A DNA stretch of 36,350 nucleotides from a virus: IMG/VR virus record IMGVR_UViG_3300027320_000023, positions 1-36,350 of that record. One strand, given 5' to 3'. Within the stretch, counting starts at the first letter, position 1, and each line of letters starts with the position of its first letter. A program made the position numbers and the translations under genes. Positions 16,738 to 24,509 of this stretch are shown piece by piece. The notes beneath the pieces are model-generated. The model worked only from the letters and a program-made list of their open reading frames with translations. It searched no databases and was not told where the DNA came from.

Positions 16738-16795
16738 TTGTCTCACACTTGCAGTTAAAAGGGTTTCCGTTTTCAAGCCAGCAATCGCCGCACAT
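16604..16795 (-). CDS. Possible small zinc-motif protein overlapping the next gene
   Basis: 63 aa from an ATG at 16795 that shares a base with the TGA of the Ntn-hydrolase gene (TGATG), the coupling used throughout this operon. It starts MCGDCWLENGNPFNCKCE: CxxC and CxC pairs suggest a zinc ribbon. The last 134 nt overlap the helical-protein gene at 16465 in another frame. Only the N-terminal half looks protein-like, so one of the two frames may be shorter than drawn. Confidence 0.4.
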   Translation of the reverse strand: MCGDCWLENGNPFNCKCETNDELHENRPKIPNATRQLALDLDALHFRQHGINVGVDKAPCKPA

Positions 16796-17229
16796 CAAAG
16801 CACTATCACCTGAACCTGGTCATTCGTTCCTGTATCAAGCTTGCTTGCGATTATTACGGCCTGCTCTGCATTTGCACCCGCCAACAAAGCGCCCATAGCA
16901 AACTGCTCGCCGGAGCCAAGCGCATTTGGCTTTAAATTCCAATCAACAACCGGATACGGATAGCCAGCACCCCAAACCTGGAGCAGCTTCGTTTCTTTAT
17001 CGACAATGAATATCCCGCCCAAGTCGTCTTTCAGGTCTGGAAACTTGTCATGGTCTGCGCCATCGTCATACCATTCAATCCATCGTTTGATTGCGCCTAC
17101 TAAACCAGAGCCAGCAATATACTGCTTTTCGCGCTCATAAATTTTACGTGCAGGGCTTTGCTCTTTAAATCCGCAGCAACTCAAAGAATCAGACGCTAGC
17201 GTGTTTCCATCGTATGCAATCGTTGTCAT
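16795..17229 (-). CDS. Phage proteasome-like Ntn hydrolase
   Basis: 144 aa starting MTTIAYDGNTLASDS, the hallmark N-terminus of phage HslV/proteasome-beta-like proteins: Thr after Met would be the catalytic nucleophile once Met is removed. Further family features are AGSGLVGAIKRWIEW, GGIFIVDKETKLLQVWG and the ALGSGEQFAMGALLAGA segment. These phage proteins may act as small proteases or amidases; their targets are not established. Start and stop share bases with the neighbours (TAATG, TGATG). Confidence 0.7.
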   Translation of the reverse strand: MTTIAYDGNTLASDSLSCCGFKEQSPARKIYEREKQYIAGSGLVGAIKRWIEWYDDGADHDKFPDLKDDLGGIFIVDKETKLLQVWGAGYPYPVVDWNLKPNALGSGEQFAMGALLAGANAEQAVIIASKLDTGTNDQVQVIVL

Positions 17230-17948
17230 TAAAACTTCCTCTCGGCCTGCATGCGCACCAATGCGTCACTTATTGTCTCTCCTTTCTTCATTTCCCAACC
17301 ACACCCAACGGTGCCGCCTTTCCAAGAGCCTGCTTCCTCGCCAACTTCTCCGCTAAACGCTATCCACAAATCGGAACTTTTCCTTTTCAGAAATGGAAAC
17401 CACTTTCTATGATGCTGCCACCGCTCTAGCGTGCAAGTTGCGATAACGCTCTGAACTTCTCCGGACCTTAAAGTGTAGGAGTATGGGTGCTCTTCTTTGT
17501 ACGTCTTATCTCTGTTTTCATATCCACTCTTAATCCACCCACCATCAGCACCCTTCTGCTGGTGGAAATCGAGTTGCCATGTAACATAAGGAATGTTCCA
17601 TGTAATCCACTTTGAATCACACTGCTCCCAATCATTCATTTTACCGCCTAAGTGAATCCATAGCGTATCGCTATGTATTTGAATTCCATAGCGAGGGCAG
17701 TCACAGCTTTCAGGTATGCTTGTTTTGAAAGGAAGCTTTATATTAAATACACCCCAAAGGATGCATATCGTTACACTTGTGGTTTGGTCAAAATATCCGC
17801 CTCGGTTAAACATTAATTCAAAACCAAATCTAGGCGCGAAGTAGCCCCATTTAAAATCTACTGAATCCCTGTTTATGCGCCACATGCCAAAAGCGCGCTG
17901 AATAAGTTTCTGAACATAATTAAATTCATGGCTGTAAGTTTCTTTCAT
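17229..17948 (-). CDS. Conserved phage protein of unknown function (Trp/Tyr-rich, 239 aa)
   Basis: 239 aa, unusually rich in Trp, Tyr and Phe (FKWGYFAPRFGFELMF, TICILWGVFNIKLPF, WITWNIPYVTWQLDF). Beta-rich and probably globular, without membrane segments. The style matches a conserved hypothetical protein seen in early regions of several proteobacterial phages. Overlaps its upstream neighbour by 4 nt (ATGA). I cannot assign a role. Confidence 0.55.
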   Translation of the reverse strand: MKETYSHEFNYVQKLIQRAFGMWRINRDSVDFKWGYFAPRFGFELMFNRGGYFDQTTSVTICILWGVFNIKLPFKTSIPESCDCPRYGIQIHSDTLWIHLGGKMNDWEQCDSKWITWNIPYVTWQLDFHQQKGADGGWIKSGYENRDKTYKEEHPYSYTLRSGEVQSVIATCTLERWQHHRKWFPFLKRKSSDLWIAFSGEVGEEAGSWKGGTVGCGWEMKKGETISDALVRMQAERKF

Positions 17949-18211
17949 GATTTTTCCTCCGAATACACCAAACCATCATTTCCATTACTACCGATGATAT
18001 CAATCCTGCTTTCGTCTTCCGGCCACGCCTCATTAACTATCGGAATAGGCGTCATCGGCTTAACTTTGCAGTTCGTTTCGTACATCATCGTCAGTGCGTA
18101 TTTCTCGGCTCGCTGAAATTCCTCGTTCGTGATATTTAGCTCGCCACGGCACCGAAGAGATATCGCTATCAAGCACAAGTCTGGCCGGTGTTTGTATTTT
18201 TCTTCGATCAT
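17945..18211 (-). CDS. Hypothetical protein
   Basis: 88 aa, starting with a helical segment (RPDLCLIAISLRCRGELN) and ending in an acidic tail (NGNDGLVYSEEKS). Overlaps the genes on both sides by 4 nt. Not recognised. Confidence 0.55.
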   Translation of the reverse strand: MIEEKYKHRPDLCLIAISLRCRGELNITNEEFQRAEKYALTMMYETNCKVKPMTPIPIVNEAWPEDESRIDIIGSNGNDGLVYSEEKS

Positions 18212-18378
18212 TTTTTCAAAATCTCCCGCAGAGAAATATCTTTTATGTGCTCGATATCAACACCCCTGTTTTCAAGCTTCGTCTCATAGTATGAGATTTT
18301 GAAATCTTTCACCCAATTACAACGCAGCGAATAAAGTGAGAAAAATATCAAATAAATTGAAACTACCATAAGTATCAT
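18208..18378 (-). CDS. Small single-TM protein (56 aa)
   Basis: ATG at 18378: one N-terminal membrane segment (MILMVVSIYLIFFSLYSL) then a charged tail (CNWVKDFKISYYETKLENRG). Start overlaps the stop of the previous tiny ORF (ATGA) and its own stop overlaps the next start. The unbroken chain of ATGA overlaps supports translation. Function unknown. Confidence 0.6.
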   Translation of the reverse strand: MILMVVSIYLIFFSLYSLRCNWVKDFKISYYETKLENRGVDIEHIKDISLREILKK

Positions 18379-18545
18379 AAATAACCTTTCTTATTTTTCA
18401 ATATCTTGCCGACTAAATAAGACGTAACCTCTGTTGATAAAAGCACGCATCCAAATGCAATGGCGGTGTAGATTCCTGTTTCCGTGTAAACTGCATAAAT
18501 CAACAAAGAAGATAAAATCGGCCTGACAATTGTCGATAAAATCAT
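18375..18545 (-). CDS. Small two-TM protein (56 aa)
   Basis: ATG at 18545: two hydrophobic segments (TIVRPILSSLLIYAVY and YTAIAFGCVLLSTEVTSYL) and a Lys-rich end. Start overlaps the TGA of the NinG-like gene (ATGA); stop overlaps the next ORF. A longer frame covering 18391-18585 is a shadow of this region. Function unknown; small inner-membrane proteins are common in early phage operons. Confidence 0.6.
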   Translation of the reverse strand: MILSTIVRPILSSLLIYAVYTETGIYTAIAFGCVLLSTEVTSYLVGKILKNKKGYL

Positions 18546-18970
18546 AAATAACCCTCAATCTCGAACACTCCCATTTCTCCCGCATCTCTGCGCGACTCCA
18601 AAACTTTCAGCAACTCACGATAATGTTTTGAAATCTGCTTTTCCTCTCGCTTAGCTTGCCTGCCTAAACTCAAGTCATTCACCTTTTCCCGCAGTATCGA
18701 CATTAACCCTTCGCCTCGCAGACTTCTGAATAGCTCTGTGTGAAGCTCAGGATTGCCACCTACTAGGAAGTGGCAAGCCGTGCATAGTGCAAGGCAGTTG
18801 TCAGGATCAAAGCGCACAGACCACTTACCACGACCGTGATAGTGCGAACATTCCAGACCTCTGCTTTTGCGCTGATGCTGAGTGCCGCACTTTTGGCAAG
18901 TCCAATTCGCCGCTTCCCGAACGCACTTTGAAAACCATGAATCTGCTGCTTTGATTTTGATTCCTGCCAT
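18542..18970 (-). CDS. NinG-like / HNH-type recombination protein
   Basis: 142 aa. Zinc and HNH-like motif: C25-x2-C28 (WTCQKCGT), C41-S-H-Y-H (SHYHGRGKWSVRF), D56-N58, C63-x2-C66-H67. This C-x2-C...H-x-RG-x(4)-RF...C-x2-C order is that of lambda NinG (Rap), a Holliday-junction or D-loop nuclease, and of related HNH phage proteins. The C-terminal half is a basic helix. It follows a NinB-like gene as in the lambda nin region. Confidence 0.65.
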   Translation of the reverse strand: MAGIKIKAADSWFSKCVREAANWTCQKCGTQHQRKSRGLECSHYHGRGKWSVRFDPDNCLALCTACHFLVGGNPELHTELFRSLRGEGLMSILREKVNDLSLGRQAKREEKQISKHYRELLKVLESRRDAGEMGVFEIEGYL

Positions 18971-18973
18971 TGC

Positions 18974-19051
18974 TTATCCTCTCATCTTGCCGCTAAGCTG
19001 GTTGATTACTCCCCGCCCTGAAGGGCGAGGATTGCGCTCGCACTTGTTCAC
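18974..19051 (-). CDS. Possible 25-aa peptide encoded mostly by the 50-bp repeat
   Basis: GTG at 19051 overlaps the TGA stop of the NinB-like gene (GTGA). The peptide starts (M)NKCERNPRPSGRGVIN from the repeat and ends QLSGKMRG; its TAA is 3 nt before the NinG-like ATG. The other repeat copy encodes the same 16 residues from a TTG that also overlaps a TGA. Either a real small ORF or a by-product of a mobile element. Confidence 0.35.
   Translation of the reverse strand: MNKCERNPRPSGRGVINQLSGKMRG
19001..19050 (-). repeat. 50-bp repeat, copy 1 (inverted relative to 27023-27072)
   Basis: Identical over 50 bp to the plus-strand copy at 27023-27072, read on the minus strand. It begins exactly at the TGA stop of the NinB-like gene. 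It contains a 9-bp stem (TCCTCGCCC / GGGCGGGGA, one U-G pair) with a TTCA loop and ends AGTAATCAAC, resembling right ends of IS200/IS605-type elements. Confidence 0.9.
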
Positions 19052-19542
19052 CATTCGCAGCAATCTGATTCAATTTGTCGATATTCGTTTTCTTCTCTCG
19101 GATTAAACAAATTAATGCCGCGCTCCACACTCCAAGATTCATGGCGCTGCATTGCGTGAAACCGTTCTGATTTTGTTGCCGCTCTCATTCCATCCCTACC
19201 CTTTCTTGACCATGACAAACGCTCACCGTCTTTGCTTAATCCCAACCACTGAGCCGTGAAAAGCTCATGAGCGTCTGCTGCATTGAATTCGCGTGAGCCG
19301 TATGGCTTTCCGTCTTTGTCGAAGCATAAAGGCATTGTCGCGCCCTGCCTGGACATCCACTCGGCAGTTTGAGACATCCACTTTCGCCAAATTCTAGCCA
19401 TTCCCCACTTTCCGGTTGGCTCTTCTTCGGTAACTTCAACAAGAACAACTTTTCCTGCAGCGGCAAGACGGTTAGCTTCTGCCTCAGCCTTACTAAACGC
19501 TGCTGGAAAGTCGCCTATTGTCTCCGCTCGGTAGGCTGTCAT
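19048..19542 (-). CDS. NinB-like recombination protein (distant)
   Basis: 164 aa. The N-terminal VVLVEVTEEEPTGKWGMARIW...WMSQTAEWM and the later W-x-V-E-R-G-I-N-L-F segment line up loosely with lambda NinB (Orf), including the ERG motif and the VE-followed-by-Trp helix arrangement. Lambda NinB helps load recombination proteins onto SSB-coated DNA. Immediate proximity to the NinG-like gene supports this. Similarity is weak. The stop codon is the first base triplet of the 50-bp repeat. Confidence 0.4.
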   Translation of the reverse strand: MTAYRAETIGDFPAAFSKAEAEANRLAAAGKVVLVEVTEEEPTGKWGMARIWRKWMSQTAEWMSRQGATMPLCFDKDGKPYGSREFNAADAHELFTAQWLGLSKDGERLSWSRKGRDGMRAATKSERFHAMQRHESWSVERGINLFNPREENEYRQIESDCCEW

Positions 19543-19700
19543 TCTGAGGCCATTTTTAAATACAGCAAACCAATCACAATAAACGACATTGATAGGAATA
19601 ATTTAGCTAATTCTGTTAATGAGGCATCAGAAAAAAGATAAACAGGGATAGGCATAAAGATTGCGATTATTCCAACCACTAAAAACACAGGATTATTCAT
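19539..19700 (-). CDS. Small two-TM protein (53 aa)
   Basis: ATG at 19700: hydrophobic segments VFLVVGIIAIFMPIPVYLF and LFLSMSFIVIGLLYL. Start overlaps the TGA of the preceding 40-aa ORF and its stop overlaps the NinB-like start. No family recognised; supported by the coupling chain and the membrane-protein composition. Confidence 0.55.
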   Translation of the reverse strand: MNNPVFLVVGIIAIFMPIPVYLFSDASLTELAKLFLSMSFIVIGLLYLKMASE

Positions 19701-19819
19701 CGCTCACCGCTCCCAATCTTCACGTCAATCTCAACTACGCCAATGGCCCACAACAGCGCAAACGTAAAACCAACGCTCAGGAAAAATAAACCGGATATGT
19801 GGATTAGTGTGTTAATCAT
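19697..19819 (-). CDS. Small single-TM protein (40 aa)
   Basis: ATG at 19819 lies inside the last codons of the 188-aa gene. Sequence MINTLIHISGLFFLSVGFTF then ALLWAIGVVEIDVKIG gives one membrane segment and a short polar tail. Its TGA overlaps the next start. Function unknown. Confidence 0.55.
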   Translation of the reverse strand: MINTLIHISGLFFLSVGFTFALLWAIGVVEIDVKIGSGER

Positions 19820-20378
19820 GAGTGCCACCCCATTTACCACCCAGCATCATAGGCAGCTCATCAGTGAGGCTCAGGGCTTTCGAGGGGAAAGGTTTTGGTG
19901 CTTTGTTGTTAACGTCATCAACAATGCTGTTAGCGATTTCAATCAGCTTCTTCGCTTCGTATCTGAGCTCTTCGGGTGATGCGTCACGACAATCACGCTC
20001 CTGAACTTTCGACCATTCGGCTATGTTACTTTCCGGCAAGCTCTCATCCGGAGCAGTTGCGTTGTGGTCATCCGAAAACGAGTCTCCTCCGGTGGATAGG
20101 ATGCGGTAACCTTCCTGGTTTATGTCTTTAAAATTCCTTGATAGAAAAACCCACTTTTCCATGCAAGGTCTGTACACGAGAGGAAAATTAATCCATTCGT
20201 GCCCGTCTTTTTCAAATGTGGTGACTGGTATTAGATTCACATCTATCAAATAGTCCCGTATATATTCTTCGTAAAAAATATTATTACTGCTTGTAGCCAA
20301 CGCTCCATTTTTTTCTTCGTATACCTGTCCTTCTATTAAATCCTGATAGCTTCCTATAACACAAAGATACTTTTTCAT
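19812..20378 (-). CDS. Hypothetical protein (188 aa)
   Basis: 188 aa with a beta-rich N-terminal half (MKKYLCVIGSYQDLIEGQVY, VTTFEKDGHEWINFPLVY) and a helical stretch near the C-terminus (SPEELRYEAKKLIEIANSIV). No motif I recognise. Overlaps both neighbours in the early operon between the primase/nuclease block and the nin-like block. Confidence 0.55.
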   Translation of the reverse strand: MKKYLCVIGSYQDLIEGQVYEEKNGALATSSNNIFYEEYIRDYLIDVNLIPVTTFEKDGHEWINFPLVYRPCMEKWVFLSRNFKDINQEGYRILSTGGDSFSDDHNATAPDESLPESNIAEWSKVQERDCRDASPEELRYEAKKLIEIANSIVDDVNNKAPKPFPSKALSLTDELPMMLGGKWGGTHD

Positions 20379-20689
20379 TTCCTCACCTCAAAAATTAGAC
20401 CGTTTGATTTCAATACCTCAACAATGTCATCCGAATAACGCATCTCAGACATTGCCCGTTTCACTTCTCGCACCGCTAAAGTTTGCATCAGTCTGACTAT
20501 GCTGTCTCGGTGCATGTCGTAGCCAACGAATATATCGGCATTACGTAATACGCATTCATCGAGTCGAGCCTTTCCTGTGTAGTCCGGGCTATGCCTAGTC
20601 GTTTGCGGAAACAGGCTTTTGTAGATCGGGTCTTTACGATGTAGTGATGCGTAGAAGCGAGTTTCTTGGGTTTGGGTAGGCTTGCTCAT
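20375..20689 (-). CDS. Hypothetical protein (104 aa)
   Basis: 104 aa, mixed composition, with a helical C-terminal half (DSIVRLMQTLAVREVKRAM). 4-nt overlaps with both neighbours. Possibly linked functionally to the MmcB-like nuclease gene just upstream, but no motif supports a specific role. Confidence 0.5.
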   Translation of the reverse strand: MSKPTQTQETRFYASLHRKDPIYKSLFPQTTRHSPDYTGKARLDECVLRNADIFVGYDMHRDSIVRLMQTLAVREVKRAMSEMRYSDDIVEVLKSNGLIFEVRK

Positions 20690-21546
20690 TTGACTACCTC
20701 CAGAAATGGGGCTTTACGGTCAATGTCTTTCAAGGCAGCTTCGATAGATCGCAACTTTGACTTTAATCTGTTGACCTCCACATCTCTATCTATGGCTAGC
20801 GCTGCATTTCTTGCCATGCCAAGAATTTCATATGCATCTGCTTCGTCTCTCGCGCCAAGAGCCTGCCTTAACTCTGACAGTATTTGTGACGCTGAACCCT
20901 CATGACGCCTAATCGAATCATCGAAACGCTTCTTAGACTTCTCCAATCTCTCATCAAAAGACTTTTCTAGTTCCTCAATCTGTGATTTCCTGCTCTTTAT
21001 GATGTATTCAGCGTGCTGCGCATCAGAGAGCAACTCAGCCATTTCCTTTCCAAACTTCTTGCAAACCAGCTCGCTATCAATGCGGTATTTGATAATGCGT
21101 TCCCGACGTTCTGAGTGACAGCGGTCTACACCATCAATCAGCAGCTTCATCCAGGCTTTGTGAGGCAGCGTATCTATCACTTGCAATGTCGGCTTCTTTG
21201 TATTACGCCAAACGTTTTCCTTGCGCACGATTAGCCCACAGCCATCTGGAATGTCATTCTTCGTAACCATGCCGTCAGGCACAGCAAAAATCACAGCCGA
21301 TGTGTATTTTATATATTTCTGCCACTTCCCACTGGTTATGTCGCTCCTAAAATCAGACACGCTTACCTTGATCTCATAAATTATGGGCTTGAACTGCGCG
21401 TAGCTTTTTTCAAACATAAAAATATCTGGCCGGTCAGAACCAGATGGGCCTAACTGCATATCTTCCCAGACCATACGAACAGGGTTTGCTCTCAAGTGAC
21501 AGGCCAAATCGTGCTGTAACTCGTCGTGCTTCCATTGCTTGCTCAT
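20686..21546 (-). CDS. MmcB-like PD-(D/E)xK nuclease-fold protein with coiled-coil tail
   Basis: 286 aa. Residues 38-70 contain SDRPDIFMF then IYEIKVSVSDFRSD, giving the D41...E58-x-K60 triad of the PD-(D/E)xK fold. KWQKYIKYTSAVIFAVPDG matches MmcB-family DNA-repair-like proteins. Residues 165-260 form a long coiled coil (KSQIEELEKSFDERLEKSKK). It could be a DNA repair or Holliday-type nuclease acting with the neighbouring primase and helicase. The catalytic residues look complete; the exact activity is unknown. Confidence 0.6.
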   Translation of the reverse strand: MSKQWKHDELQHDLACHLRANPVRMVWEDMQLGPSGSDRPDIFMFEKSYAQFKPIIYEIKVSVSDFRSDITSGKWQKYIKYTSAVIFAVPDGMVTKNDIPDGCGLIVRKENVWRNTKKPTLQVIDTLPHKAWMKLLIDGVDRCHSERRERIIKYRIDSELVCKKFGKEMAELLSDAQHAEYIIKSRKSQIEELEKSFDERLEKSKKRFDDSIRRHEGSASQILSELRQALGARDEADAYEILGMARNAALAIDRDVEVNRLKSKLRSIEAALKDIDRKAPFLEVVK

Positions 21547-22472
21547 TTGGAGTGCTCCTTAATTTCGTCGGCCCAGTCTGCACCGATTGAATTTGCCATT
21601 CGCACCTCAACACTCATACCTTTTACTGCCAAGCGATTAGCAAGTGCGTAACCAGCTTTGTGGCCTGCATAGTTCGTGTCATTGTCGCCAAACACAATCA
21701 GGTGCTCGCACTCCGGTGGAGGAACAAACTTTTCCAAAAGTGAGGAGCTGTATGCTGCCCATGTCGGAACCTTGAAGAGCTTGTAACATGCTAAGGCTGT
21801 TTCAATGCCTTCAGCTATACCCATAACTTTTGCAGGATCAAACAGTCGGATAGCGCCGCCGTGTAGCTTTGCTATTCCTGGCATTACTTTCTTTGCGCTG
21901 GGCAAGTCTGCTTTAGTTCCATGTGCGGTTAGGTATGTAAGATGAAAAGTTAGAGGAGTACCTTCCGGAGATTTGAACACCGCGACCATTGCCGGGAAGC
22001 TGCCAAGGTATGCATTATTATTTTTCGCATCGTAGTATGGCTGTCTTGGGTGAAAGCTTAAGCAGGCTGACTTTGGCAATCCTCTGTTCTTCAGGTAGAT
22101 CGAAACAGGATTAATTCCGTCAATTGGCTTAAGTCCTTTCTGTATTTTCTTAAGCCTAATTCTCGGGTCTTTTTTAACTTCCTGCCTTTGCTCGATTGCG
22201 GAACAATTTCCAACAATCGCATCCACCTCTTTCGCTGTTGTGGCGAAATCCCAGCCGTGATAAGCCATAAGCAAGTTAAGGCCATTTCCTGATCTTGGTA
22301 CGCACTGATGGCAATACCAAGTTCCGTTTCCATTCTTGTTATCAAAACGGAACCTGTCTTTTCCTCCGCACACTGGACAAGGCCCATGAACATCTCGCAA
22401 ATGCTTTTGATCAATTCCGAGCCTTACAAGTATCTCTCCCCACTTATTACGAGCTGCGTCAATTGTCTTCAT
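21543..22472 (-). CDS. DNA primase (zinc-binding + Toprim)
   Basis: 309 aa. The zinc ribbon is at residues 32-57 (PCPVCGGKDRFRF ... WYCHQC), the Toprim domain follows with MGIAEGIETALACYK (catalytic Glu) and LIVFGDNDTNYAG (DxD). This is the P4-alpha-type primase without the helicase domain, which here is a separate gene. It makes primers at the phage fork. 4-nt overlaps with helicase and nuclease genes place it in the replication module. Confidence 0.88.
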   Translation of the reverse strand: MKTIDAARNKWGEILVRLGIDQKHLRDVHGPCPVCGGKDRFRFDNKNGNGTWYCHQCVPRSGNGLNLLMAYHGWDFATTAKEVDAIVGNCSAIEQRQEVKKDPRIRLKKIQKGLKPIDGINPVSIYLKNRGLPKSACLSFHPRQPYYDAKNNNAYLGSFPAMVAVFKSPEGTPLTFHLTYLTAHGTKADLPSAKKVMPGIAKLHGGAIRLFDPAKVMGIAEGIETALACYKLFKVPTWAAYSSSLLEKFVPPPECEHLIVFGDNDTNYAGHKAGYALANRLAVKGMSVEVRMANSIGADWADEIKEHSK

Positions 22473-23935
22473 GCTGCCTGCCCCCGCTTAGCCTTGCTTT
22501 TTGCAAACTTAATTTGCTGGCTTATAATCCAATTTCTCGTCGCCTCAGAAACGTCAACAAGCGGAGCGCCACGATAGCTGTTCGGCCATACTCCTGTTTT
22601 TTCTTTGTATTTGTGAGAAGCCCATCCGTCAGAGTAGCCTTTCTCTCTCGCCCACGTTTTCAGCTCACCATAAAAACGTGCTTTTTCGTCTGCCGTCATT
22701 TCTCGATTGGTTTTCTTTTTTCGCTTTAGCTCTTCAAGCTTGCCTTCTCCGGCCTGAACATCGGTTTGCTTATCTGGCTTAAACCCACAAGCCGGGCACT
22801 CGTGCACTTTTGCTGGCTTCAAGAAAGAGCATGATGGGCATTCTTTTGGAAGGCGCTCTTTAGGCTCAGTTTTTGCGTTTTTTCGCTCCTGGCCATCATC
22901 AAGCTTTTCATGATGGATATCTGTAACGTAGCCTAATCTGAGGTGAGTATCTGAATGATCAAACACAAGGCAATCTTCTTTCCCGTCAGCAGTTCGAAGT
23001 CCACGCCCAATAATTTGAGTAAAAAGAATTTCTGATTTAGTCGGCCTGCAAAGAACAATACAGCGCACATCCCAATCTACCCCAGTAGTCAGGCAGCCAA
23101 CATTGCACACAACCTTGATTTGGCCTGTGTGGAATTGCTTGCGGATTAACTCACGCTCTTCGCGGTCGGTGTAAGCGTCGATATAGCCAGTCGATACTCC
23201 CGCCGCCTTGAATCGCTCCTGCATATGTCTGGCATGCGCTCGATCAACGCAAAAACACAGTGTCGGCCTGTTCTCCCCGTGCTTCATCCAAAAACTTACT
23301 GCGTCAGCAACAAGGCTGCTGCCGTTCATTACCTCGGCAAGCTGATCTTCCGCGTAATCGCCTGCTCTAATTTTTACGCCAGACAAGTCAGGGTGGCTAG
23401 GCCCGTAGACTTTGAAGTCAGATAAATAACCCTGATCAATTAGCTCTTGCGTTGTCGCCGCGATAATTAAGTCGTCGTAGTATTTGCCAAGCCCTTTTGT
23501 CCACGGAGTCGCAGACAAGCCGACAAACGGAACCGCGTCCCATAAGTTCATCCATCGCTCATAAAATTTGAACCAGCGGTGCGCTTCGTCAACGACCACA
23601 ACGTCAGCATCAGGGATTTGCCTGCGGTGCAATGTCTGGATTGAGGCAACCTGAATCGGCATTGACGGGTTTGTCATGGCATGGTCTGCCTGGATAACTC
23701 CGATCTCCCTGATCCCGGCATTCCAGAACGATTGAACCGTCTGGTCTATCAGCGATACAGCCGGAACACAGAAAATAACTCGATTGTTTTTGGCTAGAGC
23801 GCCTTTGACGATGGCTTGGGCAATAACTGTTTTACCTGCGCCTGTAGGCGCTTGCACCATCGGACGAAGATGACCTTTGCCAAGGGAATATTTGAGCATG
23901 TCGAGCGCCTTGGTTTGGTGAGGTCTAAGCTGCAT
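22469..23935 (-). CDS. SF2 DEAD/DEAH-type helicase
   Basis: 488 aa. Motif I APTGAGKT near residue 31, motif II VVVDEAHRW near 115, motif III SATPW, motif VI QIIGRGLRT, and a C-terminal zinc ribbon CPSC ... CPAC. The 'LRPHQTKALDML' start is the family Q-like region. Similar phage helicases replace DnaB-loader systems or remodel origins and forks. It overlaps the O-like gene by 11 nt, so it may be recruited by that protein. Confidence 0.88.
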   Translation of the reverse strand: MQLRPHQTKALDMLKYSLGKGHLRPMVQAPTGAGKTVIAQAIVKGALAKNNRVIFCVPAVSLIDQTVQSFWNAGIREIGVIQADHAMTNPSMPIQVASIQTLHRRQIPDADVVVVDEAHRWFKFYERWMNLWDAVPFVGLSATPWTKGLGKYYDDLIIAATTQELIDQGYLSDFKVYGPSHPDLSGVKIRAGDYAEDQLAEVMNGSSLVADAVSFWMKHGENRPTLCFCVDRAHARHMQERFKAAGVSTGYIDAYTDREERELIRKQFHTGQIKVVCNVGCLTTGVDWDVRCIVLCRPTKSEILFTQIIGRGLRTADGKEDCLVFDHSDTHLRLGYVTDIHHEKLDDGQERKNAKTEPKERLPKECPSCSFLKPAKVHECPACGFKPDKQTDVQAGEGKLEELKRKKKTNREMTADEKARFYGELKTWAREKGYSDGWASHKYKEKTGVWPNSYRGAPLVDVSEATRNWIISQQIKFAKSKAKRGQAA

Positions 23936-24509
23936 AGCTCACCTCCAGGCTTTCGGATTTCGCCCCGCTCCTAGTAATACCTCTGTAGTAAATATCTTCC
24001 CTCTGGTAAAGAAAGAAAGAGAAAGAGAATTGCGAAGAACGTGCCAGCGTGACTAAAGTCACAAGAATACGTGACAACTTTCCGCGCTGATTCCTTTTTG
24101 TGTCACAAGATTGCTGTGACATTTGTCCGAGCGATGTCACAAGATTACTGTGACAAAATTGTTCTGTTCTCCCTCTGTGCTTTGCTTTCCTGGCCGCATC
24201 TGATGATCGTTTTTTAGATGATGCGCCGTTATGCTTGCTGTAGTTTGATATTGAAACCTTGCCATCTTTAATATTGAGCCAGCTGACCTCCTGCATGGCC
24301 GAGCAGAAACCTTTACAAGTCCTGGCATCCAGCATTGGCACTACCGAATCCGGTGCAGTCCCGTCCTCTGTGTGGTCGTCAAACCATGACCATACGACAA
24401 GCAGGCGCCCTACCACTCCGTGATTATCCAGCCTTAGCTTTGCTGCCATCTGGTAGACCTCCGGCTTTTCAAGCGTCAATTTTTCGAACTTGATCCAATT
24501 CTCATACAT
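23925..24509 (-). CDS. O-like replication initiator containing the candidate origin
   Basis: 194 aa. The N-terminal 95 residues (MYENWIKFEKLTLEKPEVYQ, NHGVVGRLLVVWSWFDDHTE, ISNYSKHNGASSKKRSSDAARK) form a winged-helix type found in phage replication proteins. The C-terminal half is encoded by DNA containing three palindromic iterons and a purine/pyrimidine-skewed tract, so it is unusually low-complexity (FSFSFFLYQRED). This copies lambda O, whose gene contains ori. The ATG has AGGAG 11 nt upstream. Confidence 0.65.
   Translation of the reverse strand: MYENWIKFEKLTLEKPEVYQMAAKLRLDNHGVVGRLLVVWSWFDDHTEDGTAPDSVVPMLDARTCKGFCSAMQEVSWLNIKDGKVSISNYSKHNGASSKKRSSDAARKAKHRGRTEQFCHSNLVTSLGQMSQQSCDTKRNQRGKLSRILVTLVTLARSSQFSFSFFLYQREDIYYRGITRSGAKSESLEVSYAA
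24003..24155. other. Candidate replication origin: iterons plus purine-skewed tract
   Basis: Two perfect palindromic iterons TGTCACA-N7-TGTGACA at 24101-24121 and 24135-24155 (34 bp apart) and a degenerate third with GTCAC...GTGAC ends at 24058-24075. Next to them, 24007-24030 is an almost pure A/G strand (GGTAAAGAAAGAAAGAGAAA). This copies lambda ori: O-binding iterons followed by a strand-asymmetric, easily melted tract, all inside the initiator gene. Confidence 0.65.

Noticed and set aside
18391-18585. 64-aa minus-strand ORF
   Set aside because: Covers the same bases as a 56-aa membrane protein that has stop/start overlaps on both sides; the 64-aa frame has none.
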